Assembly: GCF_004193175.1 (NCBI RefSeq)
Contig: NZ_SAUH01000001.1
Coordinates: 310,001 to 374,000, forward strand
DNA from: Streptomyces sp. RFCAC02
GTDB taxonomy: Bacteria > Actinomycetota > Actinomycetes > Streptomycetales > Streptomycetaceae
DNA: 64,000 nt
Direction of reading: 5' to 3'
Under the pieces are notes generated by a model that saw only the letters and a list, made by a program, of their open reading frames with translations, had not been told where the DNA came from and made no database searches. Below, piece by piece: positions 17,363 to 26,891 of this stretch. Within the stretch, counting starts at the first letter, position 1, and each line of letters begins with the position of its first letter. Position numbers and translations under genes: made by a program.

Positions 17363-18036
17363 TGCGCAACCCCCTCGCCAGCACGCGGATCAACCGGCGC
17401 GTCGTGCTGCTCGCGCTCGCGCTCGCCGCACTGCTCGCCCTGACCGCCGGCGCCGCGTTCCTGACCGCACGCACCGGCGACGGTGGCCATGACGAGGCGG
17501 ACGGCGGCCCTTCACCGGCCCAGCAGGCCACTCCGTCGCCGTCCGCACCCTCGACCGCCGAGGGCCTTCCGCGCCCTCCGCACATCGACGAGCCCATCGC
17601 CTTCGCGGAGGCGGCAGCTACCGCACTGTGGTCCTACGACACCCGCACGACGACCCGGGCGCAGCACCTCGCCGCCCTGGCACAGTGGATGACCGGCGAA
17701 GAACGCTACGCCGACTGGTCTTCCGTGGCCGGTCAGGTGCCTGACGCCGTGCTGTGGTCCCGCATGGCCGACTCCGACCAGCACACCGCTGCCCGCGAGC
17801 CCGAGGGTCACTTCCCCGCCGCGTTCCAGCAGGCACTCGCGGAACACCCCGCCGGCATCACCGAGGCGTACATCTACGCCGTCACCGTCAACGGAACCCA
17901 GAGCATCGCCTGGACCGATCCGGACGGGGGGACGGAAGCCGCGGGCTCGGAGGAACGTGCCATCACCCTGGCCGTCCAGTGCCGCCCGTCGCACGACTGC
18001 GCCCTGGTCGCCGTCTCCCCCACCGTCATGTCCTGA
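17362..18036 (+). CDS. membrane-anchored conjugation accessory protein
   Basis: A 224-residue protein with one N-terminal membrane helix (RRVVLLALALAALLALTAGAAF) and an outside domain. The linker is Pro/Ser-rich. The folded part (about 70-224) reads AAATALWSYDTRTTTRAQHLAALAQWM and ends with paired cysteines in AVQCRPSHDCALVAVSP. The topology and length fit VirB8/TcpC-like scaffold proteins, but no clear sequence motif proves it. The ATG overlaps the DUF6112 stop (TGATG). Confidence 0.7.
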   Translation: MRNPLASTRINRRVVLLALALAALLALTAGAAFLTARTGDGGHDEADGGPSPAQQATPSPSAPSTAEGLPRPPHIDEPIAFAEAAATALWSYDTRTTTRAQHLAALAQWMTGEERYADWSSVAGQVPDAVLWSRMADSDQHTAAREPEGHFPAAFQQALAEHPAGITEAYIYAVTVNGTQSIAWTDPDGGTEAAGSEERAITLAVQCRPSHDCALVAVSPTVMS

Positions 18037-18063
18037 CCGGACCCACACATAGAAAGGAAGCGC

Positions 18064-19407
18064 GTGGGTTTTTGCGATCTTCCTCTCGTCGGCTCGGCAT
18101 GTGACATGGTCGACACGATCGGCGGGGCCGCCGACGCGGTCGGCGACGCCGCCGCATTCGCCGCCGATCCCGGCAAGGCCATCGGCGAGTGGATGGCCGA
18201 CAGCGCCGGCGAACTCGCCGCCGCGGCCGCCGATCTGGCCGCCGACGCGGTCGACGCCACCACCCATGTCGATCTCGGCGCCCAGTGGTTCATCGACAAC
18301 TACCAGATGCTCCTGCCGATCGGCCTCGTCCTGATCGTCGCGACCTTCTGCGCCCAGCTGACCCGCGCGGCGCTCCGGCGCGACGGCCAGGCCCTCGCCC
18401 AGGCGTTCACCGGCACGGTGACCGGCGTCCTGTTCTCCTTCGCCGCCATCGCACTGACCACCGTCGCCCTGGACGTCACCGACGCCCTCAGCGACGGGCT
18501 GTTCACCGCATCCGGGCAGTCGGTCTCCGACGCCGTACGCCGCGTCGTGTCGGTGGGGCAGATCACCGGACTCACCGACCTGGGCTGGCTGGTCGCGGTC
18601 TTCGCCGCCCTGGCAGCCGCCCTGGGCGCCGCACTGTTCTGGTGCGTGATGATGGTCCGCAAGGTCGGGATCCTCGTCCTGGTCACCCTGGCCGTCTTCG
18701 CCGGAGCCGGCGGCGGCTGGGAAGTTGCCCGCCGATGGCGCCGGGGCTGGATCGAGGCCACCGCGACCCTCGTGGTCTCGAAACTGCTGATGACGGTCAT
18801 CTTCGTCCTGGGCATCAGCGCGATCGGCAGCAGCGTAGCCGAGGGCGGAATCGGCGCCCTCGCCGACGTCCTGGCCGGCACCGTGATCATGGCGCTCGTG
18901 CTGCTGTGCCCGTACGCGACCTTCCGGTTCGTCCACTGGGCCTCCGAGGGCACCAGCGGCGAGGACATCCACCGCGCCGGCGGTTCCGGCGCACAGGTCG
19001 CCCGCCAGCACGCCTCCCATGTCGGCCGGCGCGCTGCCGCCCTGGCCGCCAGCGGCGTCGGCGGTGCGGCTGCCGCCTCCGGCACCGCACCCCAAGGGCC
19101 GGACTCTCCGACCGGGACCTTCCCCCGTTCTCCCGCCGCCACCGCACATGTCAGCGGCGAAGGAGCTGCGGTCGGCATGACGAAGGCCGCGATGCCGCCC
19201 GACGTCGATCAGGGAGCCGGCACGCTACCCGGCCGGAACTCCGGGCGCCGCCGGCCGGAAGTAACGCCCTCCTCCCGCGAGCCCACCGGCCCCCGCGGGA
19301 GCGCCCCGGCGCCTTCCCCGGGCGCCGCGTCCCGTCCGCAGCCGGCCCCGGGTCCATCCAGCCCCGGTCCCATCGGACCTGCCGGGCCCCCGCCCGACGG
19401 CACCTGA
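18064..19407 (+). CDS. VirB6/TrbL-like integral membrane protein
   Basis: A 447-residue protein. After a helical Ala-rich N-terminus (possibly extracytoplasmic, with two Cys in CDLPLVGSACD) there are about six hydrophobic helices between residues 80 and 300 (LLPIGLVLIVATFCAQL, VTGVLFSFAAIALTTV, LVAVFAALAAALGAALFW and more). A long cytoplasmic Pro/Ser/Gly-rich tail follows. This is the layout of the TrbL/VirB6 channel component. The GTG start is preceded by AGAAAGGAAGCGC. It sits between the scaffold-like protein and the SCO6880 protein. Confidence 0.8.
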   Translation: MGFCDLPLVGSACDMVDTIGGAADAVGDAAAFAADPGKAIGEWMADSAGELAAAAADLAADAVDATTHVDLGAQWFIDNYQMLLPIGLVLIVATFCAQLTRAALRRDGQALAQAFTGTVTGVLFSFAAIALTTVALDVTDALSDGLFTASGQSVSDAVRRVVSVGQITGLTDLGWLVAVFAALAAALGAALFWCVMMVRKVGILVLVTLAVFAGAGGGWEVARRWRRGWIEATATLVVSKLLMTVIFVLGISAIGSSVAEGGIGALADVLAGTVIMALVLLCPYATFRFVHWASEGTSGEDIHRAGGSGAQVARQHASHVGRRAAALAASGVGGAAAASGTAPQGPDSPTGTFPRSPAATAHVSGEGAAVGMTKAAMPPDVDQGAGTLPGRNSGRRRPEVTPSSREPTGPRGSAPAPSPGAASRPQPAPGPSSPGPIGPAGPPPDGT

Positions 19408-19490
19408 CCCGGCACCTTCCAGGGGGCGGCACGCCATGACGGACCCGTCCGCGTGCCGCCCCGCCCGTCCTCGCCCGGAACCGTTCTCCC

Positions 19491-20960
19491 TTGCCCGAAC
19501 AGCTCGCCCCTCCCACCGTCGTCTTCCCGCACCGACCCAGACGCGGAGTCCTCTACGGCCTCTCCCTCCCCCAACTCGTCCTCGCCGCATCAGCGTTGGC
19601 GCTCCTGCTGCTGACCCTGCTGTCCGCCGGCCTCCTCAGCGCCGTCGCCCTCGGCCCCGTCTGGGCAGCGGTCGCCACGCTGGTCACCGTCCGCCGCTCG
19701 GGACGCCCGCTGATCGACTGGCTCCCCGTCATCGCCCGCTATGCCCTGCGGCGCCGAACGGGACAGACCCGGTGGCTGGCACGCCCCGTCACCCGGCCCC
19801 GCCGCGAAGGGCTGCTGCACCTGCCCGGCAGCGCCGCCTCCCTCCAGGTCCTCAGCCCCTCCGGCCCCGGTGACCAGGCCGCCGCCGTGTACGACCCGCA
19901 CCGGCGCGTCCTCGTCGCCATCGCCCGGGTCACCTCCCGCGCCTACGTCCTGCTCGATCCCGCCACGCAGCACCAGCACGTGGCCGGGTGGGGACGCGTG
20001 CTCGCGAGCCTGGCGCGCACGGAGCACATCGCCGCCATCCAGGTGCTGGAGCGCACCGTCCCCGACTCGACCGGTGACGCGGTCGCCCGCCACTGGAGGC
20101 GCCATGGGCACCACACCGGCCCGGCCGCCGACATCTACGGCGAACTGGTCGCCGCGGCCGGACCGGCCGCCGCTCCTCACGAGACGTATCTCGCGGTCGC
20201 CCTGGACCTCAAGGCGGCCCGGCGGCTCATCGGCCAGGCCGGCGGCGGCCTGGGCGGCGCGTTCACCGTGCTGTCCCAGACCACCGCCGGCGTCACCCAG
20301 GCCGTCCGGAACGCCGGACTGACGGTGACCGGCTGGCTGACCGCCCCGCAGGTCGCCGGCGTCATCCGCAGCGCCTACGACCCCACCGCCCGTACGGCGC
20401 TCCAGCAGTGGTCCCCTTCCGGCCGCACGGAAGCCGATCCGGCCGCCGCCGGACCCGTCGTGCAGATCGAGGAGCACGACCGGCTCGCCACCGACACCGC
20501 GCGGCACGTCACCTACTGGGTGGAGAACTGGCCCCGCACCGAGACCGGCGCCTCGTTCCTGCACGGGTTGCTGTTCACCGGCGGCGTGCGGCGCTGCCTG
20601 TCCCTCATCCACACCCCGCAGGATCTCGACCGTGCCCTGCGCGACATCCGCCGCACGAAGGCCGGCATCCTGGCGGACGCCGCCGAACGCGCCCGCCGCG
20701 GACAGGTCGCCGCCGAGGCCGACGACGTCGAGTACCAGGACGTGATCAGCCGCGAACGGCAGCTCATCGCGGGGCACGCCTCCGTCGGGCTGACCGGCCT
20801 GCTGACCATCTCGGCACCTGACGACACAGCGCTGGACGCCGCCTGCACCCAGATCGAAACCGCCGCCGTCGCCGCTCAGATCGACCTGCGGCGCTTCTCC
20901 TACCAGCAGGCCGAGGCGTTCCTCCTGGCCGCGCTGCCCCTGGCCCGCACCGCCGCGTGA
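19491..20960 (+). CDS. SCO6880-family conjugation protein
   Basis: A 489-residue protein of the SCO6880 family. Two hydrophobic segments form a PrgI-like N-terminus (GVLYGLSLPQLVLAASALALL, about residues 20-65). A cytosolic region with VAIARVTSRAYVLLDPATQ and ETYLAVALDLKAARRLI resembles the N-terminal domain of VirB4 ATPases. It carries no Walker motif, consistent with a split VirB4 whose motor half is the gene at 21388. The TTG start is the first in frame after the previous gene; the ribosome-binding site is weak. Confidence 0.85.
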   Translation: MPEQLAPPTVVFPHRPRRGVLYGLSLPQLVLAASALALLLLTLLSAGLLSAVALGPVWAAVATLVTVRRSGRPLIDWLPVIARYALRRRTGQTRWLARPVTRPRREGLLHLPGSAASLQVLSPSGPGDQAAAVYDPHRRVLVAIARVTSRAYVLLDPATQHQHVAGWGRVLASLARTEHIAAIQVLERTVPDSTGDAVARHWRRHGHHTGPAADIYGELVAAAGPAAAPHETYLAVALDLKAARRLIGQAGGGLGGAFTVLSQTTAGVTQAVRNAGLTVTGWLTAPQVAGVIRSAYDPTARTALQQWSPSGRTEADPAAAGPVVQIEEHDRLATDTARHVTYWVENWPRTETGASFLHGLLFTGGVRRCLSLIHTPQDLDRALRDIRRTKAGILADAAERARRGQVAAEADDVEYQDVISRERQLIAGHASVGLTGLLTISAPDDTALDAACTQIETAAVAAQIDLRRFSYQQAEAFLLAALPLARTAA

Positions 20961-21391
20961 ACCACCATGTCCCGGCAGAAAGGAGGACTCCCGTCGCCTC
21001 CGCCCATCCGGACGATGCCGATCTCTATCTGCGGGCCGCCACCGCGGGCATCCGCCACCACACCCGGGCACTCACCCGGCGAGGCACCGATCCGGCCACC
21101 CGCGACCATCTCGACCAACTCCACGCCCACCTCGTCGAACTGCTGCGGCTGCTCGACCACCTCACGAACACCGTCCGGCCCCAGCACCCCGCAGCCGGCC
21201 GGTCCGTCGCTGAAGCCCGCAACCGGCTGTGGGAAGCGGCCACCGGCATCCACGCCGCTTTCCATCACCTCCCCGCACCCGCCGACGGCCCGCCCCTACT
21301 GACCATCTGCCGCCGCCATCTCTCGGCCAGCCACGCCGTCCGCCGCCACACCACTCCCTCGGACCTGACCCGCGAAGGACCGCCCCGGTGA
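20957..21391 (+). CDS. small hypothetical protein between SCO6880 and VirB4-like genes
   Basis: A 144-residue, His/Leu-rich helical protein (DHLDQLHAHLVELLRLLDHL) without membrane segments. Start and stop overlap both neighbours by 4 nt (GTGA each time), so it is translated with them and probably acts in the same complex. I do not recognise the family. Confidence 0.65.
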   Translation: MNHHVPAERRTPVASAHPDDADLYLRAATAGIRHHTRALTRRGTDPATRDHLDQLHAHLVELLRLLDHLTNTVRPQHPAAGRSVAEARNRLWEAATGIHAAFHHLPAPADGPPLLTICRRHLSASHAVRRHTTPSDLTREGPPR

Positions 21392-22869
21392 CCCACCGTT
21401 CCCGCACCGCCGCCCCGCTGTTCGTCCCCCGCGGCGACGGCAGGACGGCCCGCGCGGCGACACGCCGCCTCCTCGCCCAGGCCACCGCCCGCTCCCGGGC
21501 CGCCGACACAACCACGACGGGCACGGCGCTTGCCCTGCCCCCGCCGGTCCACCCGCCCGGCGGACGCCGTGGCCCCGACTCCGCCCGCGCCGGCACACTG
21601 CGGCTGCCCGACCACCACCTCACCACCGCCATCGCCGCCGGCGCCTACCCGTTCCTCGCCGAAGGCGGCCTGGGCGGCGAAGGCACCTACATCGGGCGCG
21701 ACGTCCACGCCGAGGCGAGCTTCTGCTTCGACCCCTTCCGCCTCTACGGCACCATCGACGGCTTCACGAACCCCAACGTGCTGCTCGCCGGCGTCATCGG
21801 CCAGGGCAAATCCGCGCTCGCCAAAAGCCTCGCCCTGCGCAGCAGCGCCTTCGGCCACCGCGTCTACGTCCCCTGCGATCCGAAGGCCGAATGGACGCCC
21901 GTGGCCGCCGCTCTGGGCGGTACCACCATCGCACTCGGCCCCGGCCAGCCGGGACGGCTCAACCCGCTGGACACCGCCCCGCGCCCCGCCGGCGTCCCGG
22001 AAGCCGACTGGGCCGATGAAGTCCGCAGCCGCCGCCTGCTGCTGCTCACCTCCCTGGCCCGCACCGTCCTGTCCCGGGAGTTGCTGCCCATGGAGCACAC
22101 GGCCCTCTACGTCGCCCTCGACACCGCCGTCGCCGACGCCGCACGCGCCGGACGTCCTCCGCTCCTGGGCGACGTCGCGCTCGTCCTCACCAGCCGACGG
22201 CTCGACCCCGACGACGAGCACGCCTCCCGACAGCTCACGAACGCGGCACGGGACGTCGCGCACGGACTGCGCCGCCTCGTCCAGGGAGACCTGGCCGGCA
22301 TGTTCGACGCGCCCTCCAACCTCCGGTTCGACCCGGACGCCCCGATGCTGACCATCGATCTCTCCCGCCTCGGCAACACCGGCGACGACACTGCCCTCGT
22401 GCTGGCCATGACCTGCGCTTCAGCGTGGATGGAAGCCGCCCTGGCCGATCCGGACGGCGGCCGGCGCTGGATCATCTACGACGAGGCATGGCGGCTGATG
22501 CGACACACCAGCCTCCTGCACCACATGCAGGCCCAGTGGAAACTCGCCCGCGGACTCGGCATCGCCAACCTCGCGATCATCCACCGCCTCTCCGACCTGC
22601 TGACGGCCGGCGACGCCGGAACAGCGCCCCGAGCACTCGCCGAAGGACTGCTCGCCGACTGCTCCACCCGCATCATCTACCGCCAGGAGACCGACCAGCT
22701 CCACGCCGCGGCCGACCTCCTCGGCCTCACCACAGTCGAGACCGACGCCATCGCCCACCTCAACCGGGGCCGCGGCCTGTGGAAAGTCGCCGGACGCTCC
22801 TTCATCGTCCAGCACCTCCTCCACCCCACCGAAGCCGAATACTTCGACACCGACACCCGCATGCACTGA
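21388..22869 (+). CDS. VirB4-like conjugation ATPase
   Basis: A 493-residue P-loop ATPase expected to energise the type IV secretion-like channel at the membrane. Walker A is at about residue 135 (GVIGQGKSALAKS), followed by VYVPCDPKAEWTPVA. Walker B is near residue 360 (RWIIYDEAWRLM), then an AQWKLARGLGIANLAIIHRLSDL segment with the sensor region typical of the VirB4/TraC group. It is shorter than full-length VirB4 because the N-terminal domain is encoded separately in the SCO6880 gene. The GTG start overlaps the upstream stop. Confidence 0.9.
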   Translation: MTHRSRTAAPLFVPRGDGRTARAATRRLLAQATARSRAADTTTTGTALALPPPVHPPGGRRGPDSARAGTLRLPDHHLTTAIAAGAYPFLAEGGLGGEGTYIGRDVHAEASFCFDPFRLYGTIDGFTNPNVLLAGVIGQGKSALAKSLALRSSAFGHRVYVPCDPKAEWTPVAAALGGTTIALGPGQPGRLNPLDTAPRPAGVPEADWADEVRSRRLLLLTSLARTVLSRELLPMEHTALYVALDTAVADAARAGRPPLLGDVALVLTSRRLDPDDEHASRQLTNAARDVAHGLRRLVQGDLAGMFDAPSNLRFDPDAPMLTIDLSRLGNTGDDTALVLAMTCASAWMEAALADPDGGRRWIIYDEAWRLMRHTSLLHHMQAQWKLARGLGIANLAIIHRLSDLLTAGDAGTAPRALAEGLLADCSTRIIYRQETDQLHAAADLLGLTTVETDAIAHLNRGRGLWKVAGRSFIVQHLLHPTEAEYFDTDTRMH

Positions 22870-22902
22870 GCCCTCCGTGCCCCATCGACCGGCAGCAGGC
22901 CC

Positions 22903-23301
22903 ATGAATCTTCCCGTTGGCCACGAAGCCCCGCACGAGCGCGTGCCCGACCTCACCGACGCACTCAACGCCACGACCGACACCGTACGAGCCGCCGACCT
23001 GATCCGCCTCGTCATCCACCCGGAGACCGGACTGCTCGAACGTCTCGCCGACTTCTTCGAGGCCGCGGCCGAGCACGCCAGAGGGCTGGAGGCGGACGAC
23101 GGCTTCGACCTGCACTACGAGTTCCAGGACGCGGCAGCCGCTCTCCGCGACTTCGGCAACGACCTCCAAGAACCCGTCCGCCGTCTCCGCTCACTCGGCA
23201 CGGCCACCCCGCAGCGCCCCCACGATCAGGCGCCGGCCGAAGCCGCCACGAAGCCCCCGCCCGTTCCCCGCACAGCGGCTCCCGTCACCCGCCGCCGCTG
23301 A
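22903..23301 (+). CDS. hypothetical protein of the conjugation operon
   Basis: A 132-residue acidic helical protein. A motif RAADLIRLVIHPETGLLERL is echoed by VRIISALLDADDGILGRV in the gene at 25668 and more distantly by the N-terminal part of the gene at 28702. They look like one small paralogous family within the operon. The tail is Pro/Arg-rich. The function is unknown. Confidence 0.65.
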   Translation: MNLPVGHEAPHERVPDLTDALNATTDTVRAADLIRLVIHPETGLLERLADFFEAAAEHARGLEADDGFDLHYEFQDAAAALRDFGNDLQEPVRRLRSLGTATPQRPHDQAPAEAATKPPPVPRTAAPVTRRR

Positions 23302-23325
23302 CACCCCGCCCCAGGAGGCCCTGCT

Positions 23326-23877
23326 CTGTCCACACGATCCGTCATCGCCCGCCCCAACGGAAACAACGGGTTCACTGGCATTTACTGCCATTTCGATGGC
23401 TACCCCAGCCATCAGCTCCCGCTCCTGCTCACCGCCTACAACCACCGGTGGAACAACGACCTCGACGCCATGTCCCGGTACCTGATCGACGAAGTCGCCG
23501 TCGGGTGGGAGGCACTGGGCACCGATCTCCTGGACGGCGCCCCCGAAGAGGTCAGGACACGGCTGATCGACAGCCCCCACCCGAGCCAGCACCTCGTCCT
23601 CCACACACCGGACGGGACACCACCGCAGCGCATGACCACCACCGAGGCGAACACGGAAGGACTGGAGTGGGCCTACCTGCTGCGGCCGGCCGGTATCCAC
23701 GTCATCCACCTCCCCGAGGGCTACAACGCCCTCGCCCCCTGGGACACCAACCCCCTGTCCCCCTTCAGCGACGATCCGGCACGGTGGGCGCCCGCCCGCA
23801 GGACTCCCTCAGCCGGACGCGGCAAGGCGACACCTGCCCGTGCGGAACCCACCTCCCGGACCGCACACCGACACTGA
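23326..23877 (+). CDS. conserved hypothetical protein, apparently CTG-initiated
   Basis: A 183-residue soluble protein. The family-like N-terminus (STRSVIARPNG, FTGIYCHFDGYPSHQ) lies upstream of the first ATG, which is at 23470 and in mid-domain. A CTG at 23326 stands 7 nt after a perfect AGGAGG and is the only sensible start. The core GIYCHFDGYPSHQLPLL resembles a widespread bacterial and phage family that senses or binds through a His/Asp-rich patch. The C-terminal 50 residues are low complexity. It follows the gene at 22903 after 24 nt. Confidence 0.75.
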   Translation: MSTRSVIARPNGNNGFTGIYCHFDGYPSHQLPLLLTAYNHRWNNDLDAMSRYLIDEVAVGWEALGTDLLDGAPEEVRTRLIDSPHPSQHLVLHTPDGTPPQRMTTTEANTEGLEWAYLLRPAGIHVIHLPEGYNALAPWDTNPLSPFSDDPARWAPARRTPSAGRGKATPARAEPTSRTAHRH

Positions 23878-24058
23878 ACGCGAAGCGACCAAGTGGCCGG
23901 ACAAGCGGCCTCGCGGGCAGACGCCTTCCTCACCGCAGCCACGTCGCGGCAGTGATCTCCGGTCCTGGCAGGCACCTACCCGACAGACACCGGTTGGGGA
24001 AACCGGCGCACCACCGGACCCTGAACACGTCGTTGTCCGGTTCCCACCAGGAAATCCC

Positions 24059-24481
24059 GTGATCGATCCACTGCCTCTCCCTGAGATCCCGACCACGCGC
24101 CGTGTGCTTCCCGATCCGCTCACGCCGCACAGGGACATCACGCACGAGCACTTCCGGCCCGGCGAACAGATCGTCGTCATCCGGGGCGTGGCGCGGGGAA
24201 AGCTGTGGGGGGATGCGATGCGGGTGGTCGCGCCGTCCTGGCACACCCCCACCGACGAAGCCGGCTGGCGGCTGCGTGATCCCGACGGCGGTCAGCACAG
24301 TTACGTCACCGCGCACCCGCGCTACCTCGTGCACGTGCGGCGCCGATGCGCCGACTGCCTCATCCATCTCAGGGCGCTGCAGGAACATCTCCGTCCCAGG
24401 ACCGCACGTGAGGCCGTCGTCGATGCCGGCTGGTACGCCCGGACTTCCCTCGACCAGCTCGTGCACATCGCCGACCGCTGA
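24059..24481 (+). CDS. hypothetical protein
   Basis: A 140-residue protein. FRPGEQIVVIRGVARGKLWGDAMRVV suggests a small beta-barrel. Two cysteines (RRCADCLIHL) could bind a metal with nearby histidines (HSYVTAHPRYLVHVRR). The GTG start has AGGA 6 nt upstream. The preceding 180 bp after the gene at 23326 hold no clear gene. It is part of the conjugation operon; the function is unknown. Confidence 0.6.
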   Translation: MIDPLPLPEIPTTRRVLPDPLTPHRDITHEHFRPGEQIVVIRGVARGKLWGDAMRVVAPSWHTPTDEAGWRLRDPDGGQHSYVTAHPRYLVHVRRRCADCLIHLRALQEHLRPRTAREAVVDAGWYARTSLDQLVHIADR

Positions 24482-24524
24482 CGCGCCGCTGCACCCGTTC
24501 ATTCATCCCGACACCGAGGAGACC

Positions 24525-25232
24525 ATGCCCGAACCCGTCACCGATCTCACCACCTACGCGGAGATCCTCGCCGAGGAACTGCCCGGCGACTGGCAAGCCA
24601 CCACTCACGACCTGACAGGCGATCGGGACTCGACACTGACCGACGATGTGTGGGACCTCGACCTGATGGCCGACGCCCTGGCCCGCCGCCGCGTCGAGCA
24701 CTGCGCTGTCCTCCACGGCGACGTTCCGCGCCGTCTGTTCCTCATCGAGCACGGCCGCGGCTTCCTGGCCGCCGCGATGGCCCCCGCCGGCGTGCAGCCG
24801 GAAGCGTTCCGCGGTGTCCGCGAACCCGACGGCATCGCCATCAGCGCGGACGACCCGGCCCTCGCCGCCGCATCCATCACCTCGGACCTGCTCCCCCGCT
24901 ATGACGTAGCACTCGCGAAGGTACGGCGTGCCGGCGAGGCCATGGCGGTGAAGACGGACACCGACCGGGTCATGTTGACGTGGACGGGGCGGGACCTGCG
25001 GGTTCACGCCCGTCCGGCGGCCGTCACCGAGGCCCTCATCCGCTCCGGCTTCGAACCCCGCGACGGCACACTCGTACTCCCCGGCGCCGACAGCGCGCGC
25101 CAGGCCGCCGCCGTACGGGACGCCGCCACCCGCCTGGCCGAACTGGGCGTCGGCCTCGCCATCCGAACAGCGCCACCCGAGCCGACGGCGCCGGCGCGCA
25201 CCGCGTCCTCCCCCGCACTGCGGCACCGGTGA
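24525..25232 (+). CDS. conserved hypothetical protein
   Basis: A 235-residue protein. The first 140 residues (LPGDWQATTHDL, VWDLDLMADALARRR, LHGDVPRRLFLIEHGRGFLAAAM, LLPRYDVALAKVR) follow a pattern common in Streptomyces mobile-element proteins of unknown function. The second part is alpha/beta (LTWTGRDLRVHARPAAVTEAL). GAGGAG stands just before the ATG. It is probably cotranscribed with its neighbours. Confidence 0.65.
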   Translation: MPEPVTDLTTYAEILAEELPGDWQATTHDLTGDRDSTLTDDVWDLDLMADALARRRVEHCAVLHGDVPRRLFLIEHGRGFLAAAMAPAGVQPEAFRGVREPDGIAISADDPALAAASITSDLLPRYDVALAKVRRAGEAMAVKTDTDRVMLTWTGRDLRVHARPAAVTEALIRSGFEPRDGTLVLPGADSARQAAAVRDAATRLAELGVGLAIRTAPPEPTAPARTASSPALRHR

Positions 25233-25238
25233 ACGCGC

Positions 25239-25634
25239 ATGAGCAACCGCGCTGACGACAACGGAACCGACGTGGAGATCTACCGCGTGCCGCTCTCCCG
25301 GACCATCCGCGTCGAGACCCCGACCGGCGCCCCGCCCAGTCTCCTCGACCTCCTCGACACACTGGGATTCGAGCGACAGGGCGTGACAACGTCCGGCCCC
25401 GTCTACACCTGGCACGAAGTCCCTGCGGCACTCGGCGAACAGGACGTCGAGCAGCTCCTGGCGCGCGCCTGTGTGCGACTCGTCGCGGCCGGCCACGTCA
25501 CCCACATCGACCGGGCACTCCTCTCCCGGACCGCACTCAACGACGCTCTCGCCGAAACCCGACGCCGACCAAACCCCGTACCAGCACCGCATGGTCCGGC
25601 CGGTCCCGCGCTCCCGCCCGCGAGGCACCGCTGA
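25239..25634 (+). CDS. hypothetical protein
   Basis: A 131-residue protein starting 6 nt after the previous stop. VYTWHEVPAALGEQDVEQLLARAC suggests a small alpha/beta fold; the tail is Pro-rich and disordered. No motif that I recognise. Confidence 0.55.
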   Translation: MSNRADDNGTDVEIYRVPLSRTIRVETPTGAPPSLLDLLDTLGFERQGVTTSGPVYTWHEVPAALGEQDVEQLLARACVRLVAAGHVTHIDRALLSRTALNDALAETRRRPNPVPAPHGPAGPALPPARHR

Positions 25635-25667
25635 CGTCACCCTCCGATCCCGACATGCTGGAGGAGC

Positions 25668-26057
25668 ATGCCTGATTCCCGGGACGGCGTCCGTCTCGCC
25701 GACTCCATCGCCCACGACCTCAGTGCGCTCAACGAACACCTGATCACTGCCCCGGCCGCTGACGCCGTACGGATCATCAGCGCACTCCTTGACGCCGACG
25801 ACGGCATCCTCGGGCGCGTCGCCACGCTCATGGCCACCGGTTCCCACCGGGTCCGCCCGCACGCCGAACGGGGAACGCTGCCCGCCGAGGTATGGCTCGC
25901 ACTGGGCCGAGCGTCGAACGAGCTGCACGACACCACCCTCGACCTCGATCCCCACGCCGAGGCTCTCCGCACCGCCGCCAACCGCACCCCGGCGACCGGC
26001 TCCCCATCCCAGCGACCGTCCGAGCCATCGCCCCTGATTGTGCGGAGGCACCGGTGA
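25668..26057 (+). CDS. hypothetical protein related to the gene at 22903
   Basis: A 129-residue helical protein (LADSIAHDLSALNEHL, ADAVRIISALLDADDGILGRV). The last motif parallels the gene at 22903. GGAGGAGC stands before the ATG. Its stop overlaps the start of the DUF317 gene as GTGA. Confidence 0.6.
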   Translation: MPDSRDGVRLADSIAHDLSALNEHLITAPAADAVRIISALLDADDGILGRVATLMATGSHRVRPHAERGTLPAEVWLALGRASNELHDTTLDLDPHAEALRTAANRTPATGSPSQRPSEPSPLIVRRHR

Positions 26058-26839
26058 AACGGGACTGGCCGGGCTGGGGACAGCACGATCAGCAGCAGAC
26101 GATGCTCCACTACCTGGTCTCTCCCCGCCACCTGGCAGGCGGGGGCGACCTCGGCCACGTCACCGCCTTCCTGCGGGCATCGGGCTGGAAGACGCTCCGC
26201 CCGCACGGCCCCACGACCGGCTGCCTCGCCCTGGAAAGCCCGGACCGCACCGTCCGCGTCGGCTACGACATGGAGGCCATCCCCGGCGGGTGGACGATCT
26301 CCGGCCGGCCGACGGCCGGCCAGGAAGCGTGGCACGCGACCTTCGGCCGGCAGACCCCCGTGGAGATCATCGCCGGGCTCACCGACGGCCTCACCCGGCC
26401 CCACGCCACACACCCCGCCAATCCCTGGACGCCCCTGCGCAACGGCGGCTGGCGCATCGAGCACCGCACCCAGCACACCGCGACCAGCCCGGACGCGACC
26501 GCGCGGTTCCGCTACCACAAGGACGCCCACGGCCAGCCCATCTGGTGGACCGGCGTACGCGACCAAGGCGTCGCGTGGGAAGCCGTGCTCACCCCCACCA
26601 CACCGAGCCACCTCGTGACGGCGTTCACCGTGGCACTCACCTCACCGGACCCCGTACTGCGCCCGCACAACCACCTCCCGCCCAGCACCCTCCTGCACGC
26701 CGAACCAGTACCCCTGACTCCGCGGCAACTCGGAGGGTGGCAGCAGCACCGGATCACCACGGCCCGCGCCGACACCTGGGCACGTAACACGCCCCCCGCC
26801 CGGCCAACCCGTCGCCCCGCCAGCAGCCGTTGGCGCTGA
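26054..26839 (+). CDS. DUF317 domain protein
   Basis: A 261-residue protein with the family entry motif HYLVSPRHLAGGGD, the central TFGRQTPVEIIAGLTDGL, and the closing SHLVTAFTVALTSPDPVLR repeated in two halves. It resembles the DUF317 proteins at 8073 and 9648 but lies inside the plus-strand conjugation operon just before the coupling protein. The GTG start is coupled to the upstream gene. Confidence 0.85.
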   Translation: MKRDWPGWGQHDQQQTMLHYLVSPRHLAGGGDLGHVTAFLRASGWKTLRPHGPTTGCLALESPDRTVRVGYDMEAIPGGWTISGRPTAGQEAWHATFGRQTPVEIIAGLTDGLTRPHATHPANPWTPLRNGGWRIEHRTQHTATSPDATARFRYHKDAHGQPIWWTGVRDQGVAWEAVLTPTTPSHLVTAFTVALTSPDPVLRPHNHLPPSTLLHAEPVPLTPRQLGGWQQHRITTARADTWARNTPPARPTRRPASSRWR

Positions 26840-26891
26840 CCGGCGGGACGCACGCCCGGCCCGCTGAACACCAGCCCGAAAGCTCTTCCTC

